A stretch of DNA of 64,000 bases from Streptomyces sp. NBC_01723 (GCF_036246005.1 NZ_CP109171.1:8698256-8762255); one strand, 5' to 3'; positions 1-8,676 are shown, counted from the first letter of the stretch. Translations and numbers: made by a program. The notes: generated by a model not told the origin, from the letters alone.

Positions 1-442
1 CGAGGTAGGCGGCCCGCTCCTGGGCCGGTCCGTCGGGTCCGTCGACGCTCACCAGGACGCCGTCGTCGTCCTGCCGCAGACCGGTCACCTCGCGGCCGCG
101 CAGCACCGGTACGCCGAGTTCGCCCACCCAGTCCTCCAGCATGCGCTCGGTGCGGAACTGGGAGACCCCCCGGTGCCCGTAGTGGTCCTCGGCCAGCATG
201 CCGAGGTCGATCGGGATGCCGCCGAAGTGGCTGTCGGCGGGCTCAGTGGCGCCGAGACGGCCGAGCAGGCCCCGCTGGTCGAAGCACTCGGCGGTGCGCC
301 TGGTGAAGCTCGCGCCGCGCGACTGGCGCGTCGGGGCGGGCAGCGACTCGTGGACGGCGACGTCCACGCCGCCGAGCTTGAGTTCGCCCGCCGTCATCAG
401 CCCGACCGGGCCGGCCCCGACGACGATGACATCCCTGGCCAT
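1..442 (-). CDS. FAD-dependent aromatic monooxygenase, N-terminal part (runs off the window)
   Basis: The first 147 codons of a class A flavoprotein hydroxylase are visible; the gene continues beyond the left edge. The N-terminus carries the Rossmann FAD motif GAGPVG, followed by a sequence closely parallel to the next monooxygenase upstream (478-1959), so the two are paralogues. Such enzymes insert oxygen into aromatic polyketide rings using NAD(P)H and O2. The ATG at 442 is preceded by GAGGAG with 8 nt spacing. It lies 35 bp downstream of its paralogue on the same strand, so the two are probably co-transcribed. The exact reaction cannot be read from the sequence. Confidence 0.85.
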   Translation of the reverse strand, partial: MARDVIVVGAGPVGLMTAGELKLGGVDVAVHESLPAPTRQSRGASFTRRTAECFDQRGLLGRLGATEPADSHFGGIPIDLGMLAEDHYGHRGVSQFRTERMLEDWVGELGVPVLRGREVTGLRQDDDGVLVSVDGPDGPAQERAAYL

Positions 443-477
443 GTGTCTGCTCCTCTTCGATGGGTTTCGCCGGGCGC

Positions 478-1959
478 TCACCGGTCGGCGTACTGCGGGG
501 TGGCGGCGCCGAACCAGCGCTCGAGGGCCTGGCCGAGGTCGTCGGTGGTGCCGGGTGCGGTCCAGGCGACGTAGCCGTCGGGGCGGACGAGGACGGTGTC
601 GGGGGTGGTGGCCGCTGTGCCGGCCGCGGTTGCGGTGACGATGTCGACGCGGTCGGTGTGGTGGCGTGCGGTGTGTGCGGCGGTGTCGTCGGTGGTCAGG
701 AGCAGGCCGCGTCCGGTGCGCAGGAGTTCGGCGACGCGGGCGCGGGTGCCGTCGGGGAGGGCGAGGGTGTGCTCGGGGGGCATGCGCCGGCCGAGCAGCG
801 GGTGCTCGCCCTTGGCCAGGTCGTAGCGGACACCGAGACCGCTCACGACTCCGGCGGCCTGCTCGGCGGCGTCCCGGTGGGCCAGCAGCTCGCCCACCAC
901 CTCGCGGACCGGATCCATGGCCTCGTCACCGAGGTAGAGCTTGGACGCCGCGCGGGCGTTGCGGATCAACTGCTCGCCGACGGGGTGGCGTTCGGCGTGG
1001 TAGGTGTCGAGCAGGCCCTCGGGGGCCCACCCGCGGACCGCCGCCGCCAGCTTCCAGCCCAGGTTCACCGCGTCCTGCAGTCCCGCGCTCAGTCCCCACG
1101 CGGCCAGCGGCGGGATCTCGTGCGCCGCGTCGCCCACCAGGAACACCCGCCCGCGCCGGTACTCCGAGGCCAGCGCCGCGGAGTTGCCGCACGCCCACAG
1201 CCACTGGCAGTCCGCGTCGTCGATCGACTCGCCGGTCAGCCGCCGCCACGCGTCGGCGACCTGGGAGAACGTCAGCGCACCCGGCTCCGGACGGGCGGGC
1301 AGGCCGGGGTCGTGGACGACCACGCGGCAGCGGCCCGCGCCCAGCGGGGTGCACACCACCATGCGGCCGCCGGGAAGCCGTTCACCGATCGGCCGGGGGC
1401 GCGGGGTGACACCGCTGATCTCCGCGGTGTACATGCCCCTGGTGGGCTCCCAGTCCCGGGTGGGGATGCCGGCCAGCGCGCGTACGGTGCTGCCCGCCCC
1501 GTCGCAGCCGGCCACATACCCGGCGCTCTCCTCGCCGGGCCCGTCGGGACCGGTGTAGGACACCACGACACCCTCGGGCGTTGGCCGCAGAGCGGTCACC
1601 TCGCGGCCGCGCAGGACCGGCACGCCGAGGTCGGCCAGCCAGCCGCCCAGCGCCTGTTCGGTCCTGGCCTGGGACAGGCCCAGCACCCCGCTGTGGTCCT
1701 CGTCGAGCATGCCGAGGTCGAAGCGGACCCCGCCGAAGTGGCCCATCGGGCCCCACCGGAACTCGCCCAGCCGCTCCAGCAGCCCGCGCTGCCCCAGCGA
1801 CTCGGCCGCCCGCCGGTTGAAGCCGAGTGCCCGAGACTCCCCGGCCGGGGCGGGCAGCCGGTCGTAGACGGCCACGTCCGCTCCGCCCAGGCGGAGCTCT
1901 CCGGCCAGCATCAGGCCGGCCGGCCCCGCACCGACCACTATGACGTCAGTCTTCTTCAT
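478..1959 (-). CDS. FAD-dependent aromatic hydroxylase (PHBH-type)
   Basis: A 493-residue class A flavin monooxygenase. Visible are the FAD dinucleotide motif GAGPAG at residues 10-15, the DG motif GCDGAGS near residue 151 and the second FAD motif VGDAAH near 275, followed by QDAVNLGWKLA. Length and motif order match the polyketide hydroxylases that oxidise tetracyclic and angucyclic aromatic intermediates. I chose the ATG at 1959 because GAGGG lies 9 nt upstream; an in-frame ATG 27 nt further out lacks this site. It is transcribed divergently from the SDR at 2208 across a shared operator-like inverted repeat. The substrate is inferred to be an aromatic polyketide. Confidence 0.88.
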   Translation of the reverse strand: MKKTDVIVVGAGPAGLMLAGELRLGGADVAVYDRLPAPAGESRALGFNRRAAESLGQRGLLERLGEFRWGPMGHFGGVRFDLGMLDEDHSGVLGLSQARTEQALGGWLADLGVPVLRGREVTALRPTPEGVVVSYTGPDGPGEESAGYVAGCDGAGSTVRALAGIPTRDWEPTRGMYTAEISGVTPRPRPIGERLPGGRMVVCTPLGAGRCRVVVHDPGLPARPEPGALTFSQVADAWRRLTGESIDDADCQWLWACGNSAALASEYRRGRVFLVGDAAHEIPPLAAWGLSAGLQDAVNLGWKLAAAVRGWAPEGLLDTYHAERHPVGEQLIRNARAASKLYLGDEAMDPVREVVGELLAHRDAAEQAAGVVSGLGVRYDLAKGEHPLLGRRMPPEHTLALPDGTRARVAELLRTGRGLLLTTDDTAAHTARHHTDRVDIVTATAAGTAATTPDTVLVRPDGYVAWTAPGTTDDLGQALERWFGAATPQYADR

Positions 1960-2059
1960 TTCATGAGGCCCTCTGCGCTGCGGCAATGGTTGGCCTTTGT
2001 GAAGCTACTCAGGGCGATGTCCGGCCGCAACGATTCCGAATTCCGCGGGCGCGGGCGAG

Positions 2060-2092
2060 GCGTTCGACCGCGTATTCGGCGCCTTTGAACGC
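2060..2092. promoter_or_regulatory. Operator-like inverted repeat, copy 1
   Basis: The half-sites GCGTTCGACCG (2060-2070) and CCTTTGAACGC (2082-2092) are separated by exactly 11 nt. The same architecture recurs at 4633-4665 and 12260-12292, each time between divergent genes of the tailoring and sugar region. This is the weakest copy. The extra TTGAACG at 2105-2111 may be a further half-site. Confidence 0.5.
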
Positions 2093-2207
2093 GGCGGTGA
2101 ACGCTTGAACGTGGAGAGTGCACCGCAGCAATATCGTCGGGTGTCTTCGGTTTTCGCTTCTTCCCACGGTGAATACGCGCATGACCGGCCGCAGAAAGGA
2201 AGCTGAC

Positions 2208-2936
2208 GTGACGGTCGAGAAGGTCGCCCTGGTCACGGGGGCCAACAAGGGCATCGGTTTCGCCGCCGCACGGCGACTCGGTGAGCGGGGGATCGCCGTC
2301 CTCGTCGGCTCGCGCAACGAGGTGCTCGGCAAGCAGGCCGCCGACGCGCTGGCCGCCGACGGCATCGCCGCGACGCCGCTGCGGCTCGACGTGACGGACC
2401 CGGCCTGCGTGGCCGAGGCCGCCCGCGAGATCGAACGGCGCCACGGACGCCTGGACATCCTGGTGAACAACGCCGGTACCGCCGGCGGCTTCACCGGCGC
2501 ACCGAGCGAGGCGAGCGCTGCCGATCTGCGGGAGGTCTACGAGACCAACGTCTTCGGCGTGGTCACGGTGACCGGCGCGATGCTGCCGCTGCTGCGCCGC
2601 TCCCCGGCCGGGCGAGTCGTCAACGTGTCCAGCCACGTGGGGTCGTTGACCCTGAACTGCGACCCCGGCTCCCCGCTGGCGAACGTCAGCATGATCGCCT
2701 ACCAGTCCTCGAAGACCGCCCTGAACGCGGTCACCGTCGCGTACGCGAAGGAGCTGCGGGGGACCCCGGTCAAGGTCAACGCCGCCCTGCCCGGAGTGGT
2801 GGCCACCGACCTCAACCGCCACCGCGGTCGCCGCACGCCCGCGGAAGGGGCCGAGATCGTGGTCCGGCTCGCCCTGCTGGACGAGGAGGGCCCGTCGGGC
2901 GCGTGCCTGTCGGACGAGGGGCCCGTCCCCTGGTGA
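2208..2936 (+). CDS. SDR-family NAD(P)-dependent oxidoreductase
   Basis: A classical short-chain dehydrogenase/reductase of 242 residues. The cofactor motif TGANKGIG is near residue 9, NNAG near 85 and the catalytic YQSSK near 160, with VNVSS supplying the Ser. The NNAG-YxxxK spacing fits a ketoreductase acting on a polyketide or a small carbonyl. The GTG at 2208 is preceded by AAAGGAAG; an in-frame ATG at 2118 has no such site and would add residues unlike the family. It starts the + strand run that continues into the NmrA-type gene. Confidence 0.87.
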   Translation: MTVEKVALVTGANKGIGFAAARRLGERGIAVLVGSRNEVLGKQAADALAADGIAATPLRLDVTDPACVAEAAREIERRHGRLDILVNNAGTAGGFTGAPSEASAADLREVYETNVFGVVTVTGAMLPLLRRSPAGRVVNVSSHVGSLTLNCDPGSPLANVSMIAYQSSKTALNAVTVAYAKELRGTPVKVNAALPGVVATDLNRHRGRRTPAEGAEIVVRLALLDEEGPSGACLSDEGPVPW

Positions 2937-3044
2937 CGCCCGACCCCTGACCCCGACCCCCGACGCACGGCGGCCGCCCCGCGGCCGCCGCATCCGACCG
3001 CACCACCGGGCCGGCCCCGGTGGGCACGAGACTTGGAGAAGACA

Positions 3045-3923
3045 GTGGCGCTTGACCGAACGATCCTGGTGCTGGGCGGTACCGGCCGGCAGGGCGGGGC
3101 GGTGGCCCGCGAACTGCTGCGGCGCGGGCACACCGTGCACGCCCTGGTCCGCGACCCCGCCAAGGCGGCGGCGAGGGAGCTTCAGGAGTCGGGCGCGGTC
3201 CTGGTCCGCGGGGACATGGACGACGAGGCGTCGCTGACGGCGGCGATGCGGGGCGTCCACGGGGTGTTCAGCGTCCAGACCTTCCGGGGCCCCGGCGGCG
3301 TCGAGGCCGAGGAGCGGCAGGCCAGGGCGGTGGCCGACGCCGCGGTACGGGCCGGGGTGCGGCACTTCGTCTACAGCTCGGTCGGCGGCGCGGACCGCGA
3401 CACCCGGGTCCCGCACTTCGAGAGCAAGCACCGCACCGAGCAGTACCTGCGCACCCTCGACCTGCCGACGACGGTGCTGCGGCCGGTCATGTTCCACGAC
3501 ATCCTGCTCGACATCGCCCCGCGCCCCGTCGAGGGCGAGCTGGTGCTTGCCATGTGGCTGGACCCCGAGACCCCGGTACAGCTCATCGCCACCGCCGACA
3601 TCGGCGTGTTCGCGGCCGACGCCTTCGAGGACCCGGACGCCTGGCTGGGCCGGGTGGTCGAGATCGCCGGCGACAGCCTGACCGGGCCGCAGATGGCCGC
3701 GGCGTTCGAGTCGGCCGCCGGCGTCCCGGTCCGCTACCAGCGGCTGCCGATCGAGCCGCTGCGCTCGGCCCGCCCCGACCTCGCCAACATGTTCGACTGG
3801 TTCGAGCGGGACGGATACCGCGCCGACCTCGAGCAACTGCGCCGCAACCGGCCCGGCCTCGTCTCCCTGGAGACCTGGCTGGCCGGCAGCTGGACGCCTC
3901 CCGTCACCACGGCGGGCCGCTGA
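3045..3923 (+). CDS. NmrA-like NAD(P)-binding protein
   Basis: A 292-residue atypical SDR of the NmrA/HSCARG type. The N-terminal VLGGTGRQGG motif binds NAD(P), and the Tyr-x3-Lys catalytic pair is not evident, as is usual in this family. Relatives act as quinone or polyketide reductases or as redox sensors. The GTG at 3045 follows GGAG by 6 nt; a TTG four codons earlier overlaps the ribosome site. The stop codon lies 10 bp from the convergent nitroreductase-like gene. Placement among monooxygenases suggests a tailoring reduction, but this is inference. Confidence 0.8.
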   Translation: MALDRTILVLGGTGRQGGAVARELLRRGHTVHALVRDPAKAAARELQESGAVLVRGDMDDEASLTAAMRGVHGVFSVQTFRGPGGVEAEERQARAVADAAVRAGVRHFVYSSVGGADRDTRVPHFESKHRTEQYLRTLDLPTTVLRPVMFHDILLDIAPRPVEGELVLAMWLDPETPVQLIATADIGVFAADAFEDPDAWLGRVVEIAGDSLTGPQMAAAFESAAGVPVRYQRLPIEPLRSARPDLANMFDWFERDGYRADLEQLRRNRPGLVSLETWLAGSWTPPVTTAGR

Positions 3924-3933
3924 GAGCGGCCCC

Positions 3934-4551
3934 TCAGGTGAGGACCGGCTTCCCGGTGCGGGTGCGCTTGAGTTCGAAGAACCCGTCGGTCGCGGCCACG
4001 GCGCGTACGCCGTCCCACAACCGGGTCGCCGCTTCACCGAGCGGGGTGGGGGAGACCACCGGGCCGAAGAACGCGACGCCCCCCACCGCGACGACGGGCG
4101 TGCCCACATCGGTACCGACCCGGTCGACGGCGTCCTGGTGCGAGGCACGCACCGCGTCGTCGCAGGTGTCGCGGAAGGCCGCGTCGGCGAGGCCGGGATC
4201 GAGGTCCGCGGCGGCCAGGGCCGCCGCGTAGGTGGAGCGCTCCTTGGGCGCCTGCTCCAGGTGGAAGCGGGTGCCGAGTTCGGTGTAGAGCCGGCCCAGC
4301 GTCCCGGGACCGTACTTCCCTTCGGCGGCGGCGCACACCCGCACCGGCTCCAGCCGCAGGGCCAGGTCCCGGTGCCAGCGCTCGGGCAGATCGGTGCGCC
4401 CCTCGTTGAGCACGGTCAGGCTCATCAGGTGCCAGCGGATCTCCAGGGGCCGCTGCCGGGCGACCTCGAGGACCCAGCGGGAGGTCAGCCACGCCCAGGG
4501 GCAGGTCGGGTCGAACCAGAAATCCACCGTGGTCGGGGTGTCGTGCCGCAA
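3934..4551 (-). CDS. Mycothiol-dependent nitroreductase-like (Rv2466c family) DsbA-fold protein lacking the second active-site Cys
   Basis: A 205-residue thioredoxin/DsbA-fold protein whose whole length parallels M. tuberculosis Rv2466c: an FWFDPTCPWAW active-site strand, then HLMSLTVLNE, DVGTPVVAVGGVAFFGPV and a C-terminal FFELKRTRTG. Rv2466c uses a CPWC motif with mycothiol; here the second Cys is Ala (CPWA), so only a monothiol, mycothiol-adduct chemistry is possible. I chose the TTG at 4551 because AGGAGG sits 6 nt upstream. It is transcribed divergently from the O-methyltransferase across the perfect inverted repeat at 4633-4665. Confidence 0.82.
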   Translation of the reverse strand: MRHDTPTTVDFWFDPTCPWAWLTSRWVLEVARQRPLEIRWHLMSLTVLNEGRTDLPERWHRDLALRLEPVRVCAAAEGKYGPGTLGRLYTELGTRFHLEQAPKERSTYAAALAAADLDPGLADAAFRDTCDDAVRASHQDAVDRVGTDVGTPVVAVGGVAFFGPVVSPTPLGEAATRLWDGVRAVAATDGFFELKRTRTGKPVLT

Positions 4552-4632
4552 CGGGTGCCTCCTCGATGTAGCCGGGCCGGAACAATTTGACAAGCCAGGC
4601 CGGAATTGTGCTGGAGCGGTACTGGACCCAGC

Positions 4633-4665
4633 CCGTTCAACCGCTCACATTCCCCGGTTGAACGG
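4633..4665. promoter_or_regulatory. Operator-like inverted repeat, copy 2 (perfect)
   Basis: CCGTTCAACCG (4633-4643) and its exact reverse complement CGGTTGAACGG (4655-4665) are separated by 11 nt. The site lies in the 210 bp between the divergent genes at 4551 and 4762. It matches the sites at 2060 and 12260. This is likely the binding site of a dimeric pathway regulator encoded outside the window. Confidence 0.65.
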
Positions 4666-4761
4666 CCTGCGTGCAATTACGTGAATGCCGAGGTTGCGGT
4701 TTTGAGAAGTGCCCGCCTATCGTCTGGAATCCGCGAGAAGAGGCGCTTGGAAAGGAAAGGC

Positions 4762-5790
4762 ATGTCCGTGCTGCCCGAGGTTCGTGACCAGTCCGACTCG
4801 TACTCACTGCTGCATCTCATCCAGGGCGCGGTGATCACCCAGGCGATTTCGGTCGCGGCCCGGCTCGGCATCGCGGACGTACTGGCCGACGGCCCGCTGT
4901 CCGCCCGGGACATCGCGGCCCGGGTCGGGTCCGACACCACGGCGACCCACCGCGTCCTGCGCGCGCTCACCGGCCACGGGGTGTTCGCCGTCCGCCCGGA
5001 CGGCCGGTACGAGCAGACCCCGCTGTCCGACAAGCTCCGTGAGGACGCGACGGACTCGATGCGCGGCTTCGCCCTGCTGATGAACCACCCCACGCTGTGG
5101 GAGGAGTGGGGCCACCTGATCGACACCGTGGAGACCGGCGAGGCCAACCTGCCCAAGCTGCGCGGCATGGGCGCGCTGGACTTCTTCCACGCCAACCCCG
5201 ACTACGCGCGGGTGTTCTTCCAGGCGTTCGGGGGGCTCTCGGTCTCGGAGACCGCCCCGATCCTGGCCGCCTACGACTTCTCCGGGTTCGGCACCGTCGT
5301 GGACGTCATCGCCGGCCGCGGCAACCTCCTGGCGGGCATCCTCCAGCAGGCGCCCGACACCAAGGGCGTGCTGTACGACTCCGAGATCGCGACCGTGGAC
5401 TCGCCGGCGCTCTTCGAGGCCGCCGGGGTCGCGGACCGGCTCACCATCGAGCACGGCGGTTACCTCGGCACGCTGCCCGCTGGCGCCGACGCCTACCTGT
5501 TCAAGCACATCATCCACGACTTCTCCGAGGCCGACGCCGTCACGGCGCTGCGCAACGCGCGCGAGGCGATCGCCCCCGGCGGCAAGCTGCTCGTCGTGGA
5601 GTACGTGGTCCCGGAGAACAACGAGAAGCACCTCGGCCACACCATCGACCTCTGGCTGATGCTGATGCTCGGCGCCCGCGAACGCACCCGCGCCCAGTAC
5701 GCCGAGCTGTTCGCCCAGGCCGGCTTCGAACTCACCCGGGTCGTTCCCACCAGCGCGCCGATCTCGGTCATCGAGGGCATCCCGGTCTGA
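4762..5790 (+). CDS. SAM-dependent O-methyltransferase (plant-COMT-like family)
   Basis: A 342-residue small-molecule O-methyltransferase. It has an N-terminal dimerisation/winged-helix region (VLRALTGHGVFAV) followed by the Rossmann SAM domain. Motif I reads VVDVIAGRGNLL near residue 178; most relatives have DVGGG here, so one glycine position is changed to IA. The later HIIHDFSEADA near residue 248 supplies the catalytic His region. Relatives methylate phenolic hydroxyls of aromatic polyketides or act as hydroxylase-like members of the family. The ATG at 4762 has AAAGGAAAGG 3-4 nt upstream. It heads a + strand operon through the epimerase at 7597. Confidence 0.87.
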   Translation: MSVLPEVRDQSDSYSLLHLIQGAVITQAISVAARLGIADVLADGPLSARDIAARVGSDTTATHRVLRALTGHGVFAVRPDGRYEQTPLSDKLREDATDSMRGFALLMNHPTLWEEWGHLIDTVETGEANLPKLRGMGALDFFHANPDYARVFFQAFGGLSVSETAPILAAYDFSGFGTVVDVIAGRGNLLAGILQQAPDTKGVLYDSEIATVDSPALFEAAGVADRLTIEHGGYLGTLPAGADAYLFKHIIHDFSEADAVTALRNAREAIAPGGKLLVVEYVVPENNEKHLGHTIDLWLMLMLGARERTRAQYAELFAQAGFELTRVVPTSAPISVIEGIPV

Positions 5791-5842
5791 GGCCGCCGCG
5801 AGCATCCGACCCATCCACGCATACCGCACAGGAGAAGACCCG

Positions 5843-6286
5843 ATGACCCCACGGACGGAAAACCCCTCCCTGGTCGTTCCCGGCGCCCTGCAGCCCCTGC
5901 TCGACCTGACCGAGGTCATCGGCAGGGTCGGCGTGCCGCAGACCACCCTCGACCTGGTCCGGCTGCGCGTCAGCGAGATCAACGGCCGCACCTACACCTT
6001 CCCCGACGGCCCGGAGCACGCGGCGGCGGACGAGCGCCTGCCGCGGGTGGCCGGCTGGCGCACCGAGACCTGCTTCGAGGACGCCGAACGCGCCGCGCTG
6101 GAGATGGCCGAGGCCGTCACCCTGATGACCGACCCGCAGGACATGGCCTCCGACGAGATCTGGGAGAAGTCCGCCCAGTACTACACCGACGAGCAGCTCG
6201 GAGCGCTGGTCATGCACATCGGCCTGGTCAACTTCTGGAACCGGGTGAACGTCGCCACCCGCCAGGAAGCCGCGGCCTGGCGCTGA
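5843..6286 (+). CDS. Carboxymuconolactone decarboxylase (AhpD)-fold protein without CxxC
   Basis: A 147-residue all-helical AhpD/CMD-fold protein. The usual core RVSQINGCxYC is recognisable as LRVSEINGRTYTF, so both redox cysteines are absent, and peroxidase-partner activity is therefore unlikely. Related cysteine-free members in biosynthetic clusters act as non-redox enzymes or have unknown roles. It lies 52 bp after the O-methyltransferase and 18 bp before the sulfotransferase, so it belongs to the same operon. The ATG at 5843 has AGGAG 8 nt upstream. Confidence 0.75.
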   Translation: MTPRTENPSLVVPGALQPLLDLTEVIGRVGVPQTTLDLVRLRVSEINGRTYTFPDGPEHAAADERLPRVAGWRTETCFEDAERAALEMAEAVTLMTDPQDMASDEIWEKSAQYYTDEQLGALVMHIGLVNFWNRVNVATRQEAAAWR

Positions 6287-6304
6287 GACAAGGGAGAGAG
6301 CACT

Positions 6305-6970
6305 GTGCTCAAGCTCATCAACGCCGGCCTGGGCAGGACCGGCACGACCTCACTGAAGGTGGCCCTGGACCGGCTCGGTCTCGGCCCCTGCTTCCACATG
6401 TTCGACATCGTCGGCGACACCGACCGGCTGCGGCAGTGGGAACGCATCGTCTGCGACGGCGACAGGCCCGACTGGGCCGCCGTCTTCGACGGCTACGGCT
6501 CCGCGGTCGACGGCCCCTGCGCCGTCCACTACCGGCCCATCAGCCAGGCGTTCCCCGACGCCAAGGTGGTCCTGACGGTCCGTGACCCCGACAGCTGGTA
6601 CCGCAGCACCCACGACACCCTCTACCAGTTCGCCCTGCGCAGCACGGCGAACCCGCCCGAGCCCGGCAGCCCGCAGGCACGCCTGTTCCGCATCACCAAC
6701 ACCATGGTCTGGGACGGACTGTTCGGCGGCCGCTTCGCCGACAAAGACCACGCCGTCGACGTCTACCACCGGCACAACGAGGAGGTCGTACGCACCCTGG
6801 GCGCGGACAACGTCCTCGTCTACGACGTGCGCCAGGGCTGGGAGCCGCTGTGCGACTTCCTGGGCGTCGACACCCCGCGCGAGGCGTTCCCGCGGACCAA
6901 CGACACCGCCTCCATGCGGCAGCGGATCGCCCGGGCGGCCGGCGCCGCCGCGGCGCCGGCCGCCGGCTGA
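6305..6970 (+). CDS. Sulfotransferase-family protein
   Basis: A 221-residue P-loop sulfotransferase. The 5'-PSB (PAPS-binding) loop GLGRTGTTSL is at residues 8-17, and the 3'-phosphate region VRDPDSWYRS is near residue 92. The family transfers sulfuryl groups from PAPS to hydroxyls. The start is the GTG at 6305 after GGGAGAG. It sits in the O-methyltransferase/deoxysugar operon, so sulfation of the glycosylated product is plausible. PAPS could come from the cysN/D/C genes at 38.1-41.0 kb. Some family members act as non-sulfating kinases or cyclases, so the activity is not certain. Confidence 0.75.
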   Translation: MLKLINAGLGRTGTTSLKVALDRLGLGPCFHMFDIVGDTDRLRQWERIVCDGDRPDWAAVFDGYGSAVDGPCAVHYRPISQAFPDAKVVLTVRDPDSWYRSTHDTLYQFALRSTANPPEPGSPQARLFRITNTMVWDGLFGGRFADKDHAVDVYHRHNEEVVRTLGADNVLVYDVRQGWEPLCDFLGVDTPREAFPRTNDTASMRQRIARAAGAAAAPAAG

Positions 6971-6988
6971 CGGGACGAGGAGCCACCG

Positions 6989-7597
6989 GTGCTGATAACG
7001 GAAATGACGGTCCCCGGCGCCTACCGCGTCGAACCCGAGCCCCTGAGCGACCGGCGGGGCCACTTCTTCGAATCCGTGCGGGCCGACCTGCTGCTGGCCC
7101 AGACCGGCTGGCAGTTCACGGTCCGCCAGGTCAACTACTCCGTCTCCCACCGCAACACCCTGCGCGGCATCCACGGAACCACCCTCCCGCCCGGACAGGC
7201 GAAGTTCGTCACCTGCGTGCGCGGCAGCGCCCTGGACATCGCCGTCGACCTCAGGGTGGGCTCACCGACGTTCGGCCACTACGACGTCACCCACCAGAGC
7301 CCGCAGACCGGGACGGCCGTCTACCTGCCCGACGGCGTCGGCCACGCCTTCCTCGCCCTGAGCGACGACACCTGCATGAGCTACCTGTGCTCCCAGGAGT
7401 ACGTGCCGGGATCGATGATCGACATCGACGCGCTCGACCCGGCACTCGCCCTGCCCTGGAACCTCACCGCACCGCCCATCCGCTCGGACAAGGACGCCGC
7501 GGCACCCACCCTCGCCCAGGCGGCCGCGGCCGGCCTGCTGCCCACCTGGCAGCAGTGCCCGCCGCGCCCGCCCGCCGCGGCACGGGCCGGACAGTAG
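6989..7597 (+). CDS. dTDP-4-dehydro-6-deoxysugar 3,5- (or 5-) epimerase
   Basis: A 202-residue RmlC-type cupin. Visible are the catalytic His in TLRGIH, the PPGQAKFVTCVRG strand typical of antibiotic deoxysugar epimerases, the Asp in AVDLRVGSPTFG and the Tyr in MSYLCSQEY. The enzyme epimerises C5 (and often C3) of a dTDP-4-keto sugar, steering the pathway to L-sugars. The GTG at 6989 follows GAGGAG. It is the last gene of the 4762-7597 operon and faces the 3-ketoreductase across a strong terminator. Confidence 0.88.
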   Translation: MLITEMTVPGAYRVEPEPLSDRRGHFFESVRADLLLAQTGWQFTVRQVNYSVSHRNTLRGIHGTTLPPGQAKFVTCVRGSALDIAVDLRVGSPTFGHYDVTHQSPQTGTAVYLPDGVGHAFLALSDDTCMSYLCSQEYVPGSMIDIDALDPALALPWNLTAPPIRSDKDAAAPTLAQAAAAGLLPTWQQCPPRPPAAARAGQ

Positions 7598-7610
7598 CGG
7601 GACACACCAC

Positions 7611-7639
7611 GGCGGCCGGCCCCTCGGGGGCCGGCCGCC
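7611..7639. terminator. Bidirectional stem-loop terminator
   Basis: A perfect 13-bp GC stem, GGCGGCCGGCCCC (7611-7623) pairing with 7627-7639 around a TCG loop. It sits between the convergent stops at 7597 and 7663, so it can end both transcripts. No U-tract is present, which is usual for Streptomyces. Confidence 0.75.
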
Positions 7640-7662
7640 GCGGTGGGCTCACCGGACCCCGC

Positions 7663-8676
7663 TCACCCGGCCGCCCCGACCAGGGCGCGGGCGCGGATAC
7701 AGGCCATCAGCCGCGCCTGCCGCACCAGATCACCGTGGTGCACCGCCCGCGCCGCCGGATCGGCCACCGCCGCGTGAAACGCGGTGAACACACCGACGAA
7801 CTGGTCCGAGGCCGCGGCCAGGATCCGCGTCTGACGGTCCTTCTGCTCCAGACGCAGCACCGGACGGGCACCGACCGAGGGCGTGAACGCCCACTCCAGC
7901 ACCAGCCGCCCCTCACTGCCCCACAGGTCGTACGTCGAGCGGTAGCCGTGGGACAGACCGAACGAGCAGTGCGCACTGACCCCGTCGTCGTCACCCAGCA
8001 GCGCTACCCCGGACACGTCCACGCCCAGCTGCGCGTCGAACCGCAACGCGGCCCCCAGCACCCGCGCCGACGCACCGAGATACTCCTGCGCCGCCCGCAC
8101 CGGATAGCAGCCCACCTCCCACAGCGCCCCGCCCCCCAGCTCCGCCTGGTACTTGATCTGGCCGGGATCGGTCGGCGGGATCCCGAACGACCCGTTGAAG
8201 GACCGCAGTTCACCGATGGCCCCGCCGTCCACCAGGGCCCGCGCCTGCGCGTGCTGGGGATGCCGCAGGAACGCGAAGTTCTCCATCACGGCCAGCCCGC
8301 GCTCCTCGGCGAGCGCGACCAGGTCCCGGGCGCTGTCCTCGTCGGGCACGGCGGGCTTTTCCAGCAGCACGTGCTTGCCCGCCTCGAGCGCCCGCCGCGC
8401 CCACTTGGCGTGCTCGCTGTTCGGCAGCGGGATGTAGACCGCGTCGACACCGGGCGCCTCCAGCAGCCGCTCGTACCCCTCGACGGCCGCGCAGCCGGCG
8501 CCACCCGCGACACCCTCAGCCTTCTCACGGGAACGGCTCGCGACGGCCGCCAGACGGAACGGGGAGCGGCCGATCGCCGGCAGCGCCCGGCGCACCGCGA
8601 TGTCGGCGCACCCCATGATGCCGATACCGGCCCTCGACCCGGATTCGAGAAAGGGCGTCAGATCTTCGATTTCCAC
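7663..8676 (-). CDS. dTDP-hexose 3-ketoreductase (Gfo/Idh/MocA family)
   Basis: A 337-residue NAD(P)-dependent sugar oxidoreductase. The N-terminal Rossmann motif is GIMGCADIA, the conserved EKP (LLEKPAVP) is near residue 110, and GGGALWEVGCYPVRAA supplies the catalytic face. It matches the 3-ketoreductases that act after 2,3-dehydration in deoxysugar biosynthesis. The start is a GTG at 8676 after AGGTGG. It is transcribed divergently from rmlA (8872) over a 195-bp gap. No 2,3-dehydratase or 4,6-dehydratase is in the window; they would have to lie to the left or elsewhere. Confidence 0.85.
   Translation of the reverse strand: MEIEDLTPFLESGSRAGIGIMGCADIAVRRALPAIGRSPFRLAAVASRSREKAEGVAGGAGCAAVEGYERLLEAPGVDAVYIPLPNSEHAKWARRALEAGKHVLLEKPAVPDEDSARDLVALAEERGLAVMENFAFLRHPQHAQARALVDGGAIGELRSFNGSFGIPPTDPGQIKYQAELGGGALWEVGCYPVRAAQEYLGASARVLGAALRFDAQLGVDVSGVALLGDDDGVSAHCSFGLSHGYRSTYDLWGSEGRLVLEWAFTPSVGARPVLRLEQKDRQTRILAAASDQFVGVFTAFHAAVADPAARAVHHGDLVRQARLMACIRARALVGAAG

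Noticed and set aside
460..2088. A 542-codon + strand frame opposite the FAD monooxygenase
   Set aside because: Composition is that of an antisense GC shadow; the minus-strand enzyme has all family motifs.
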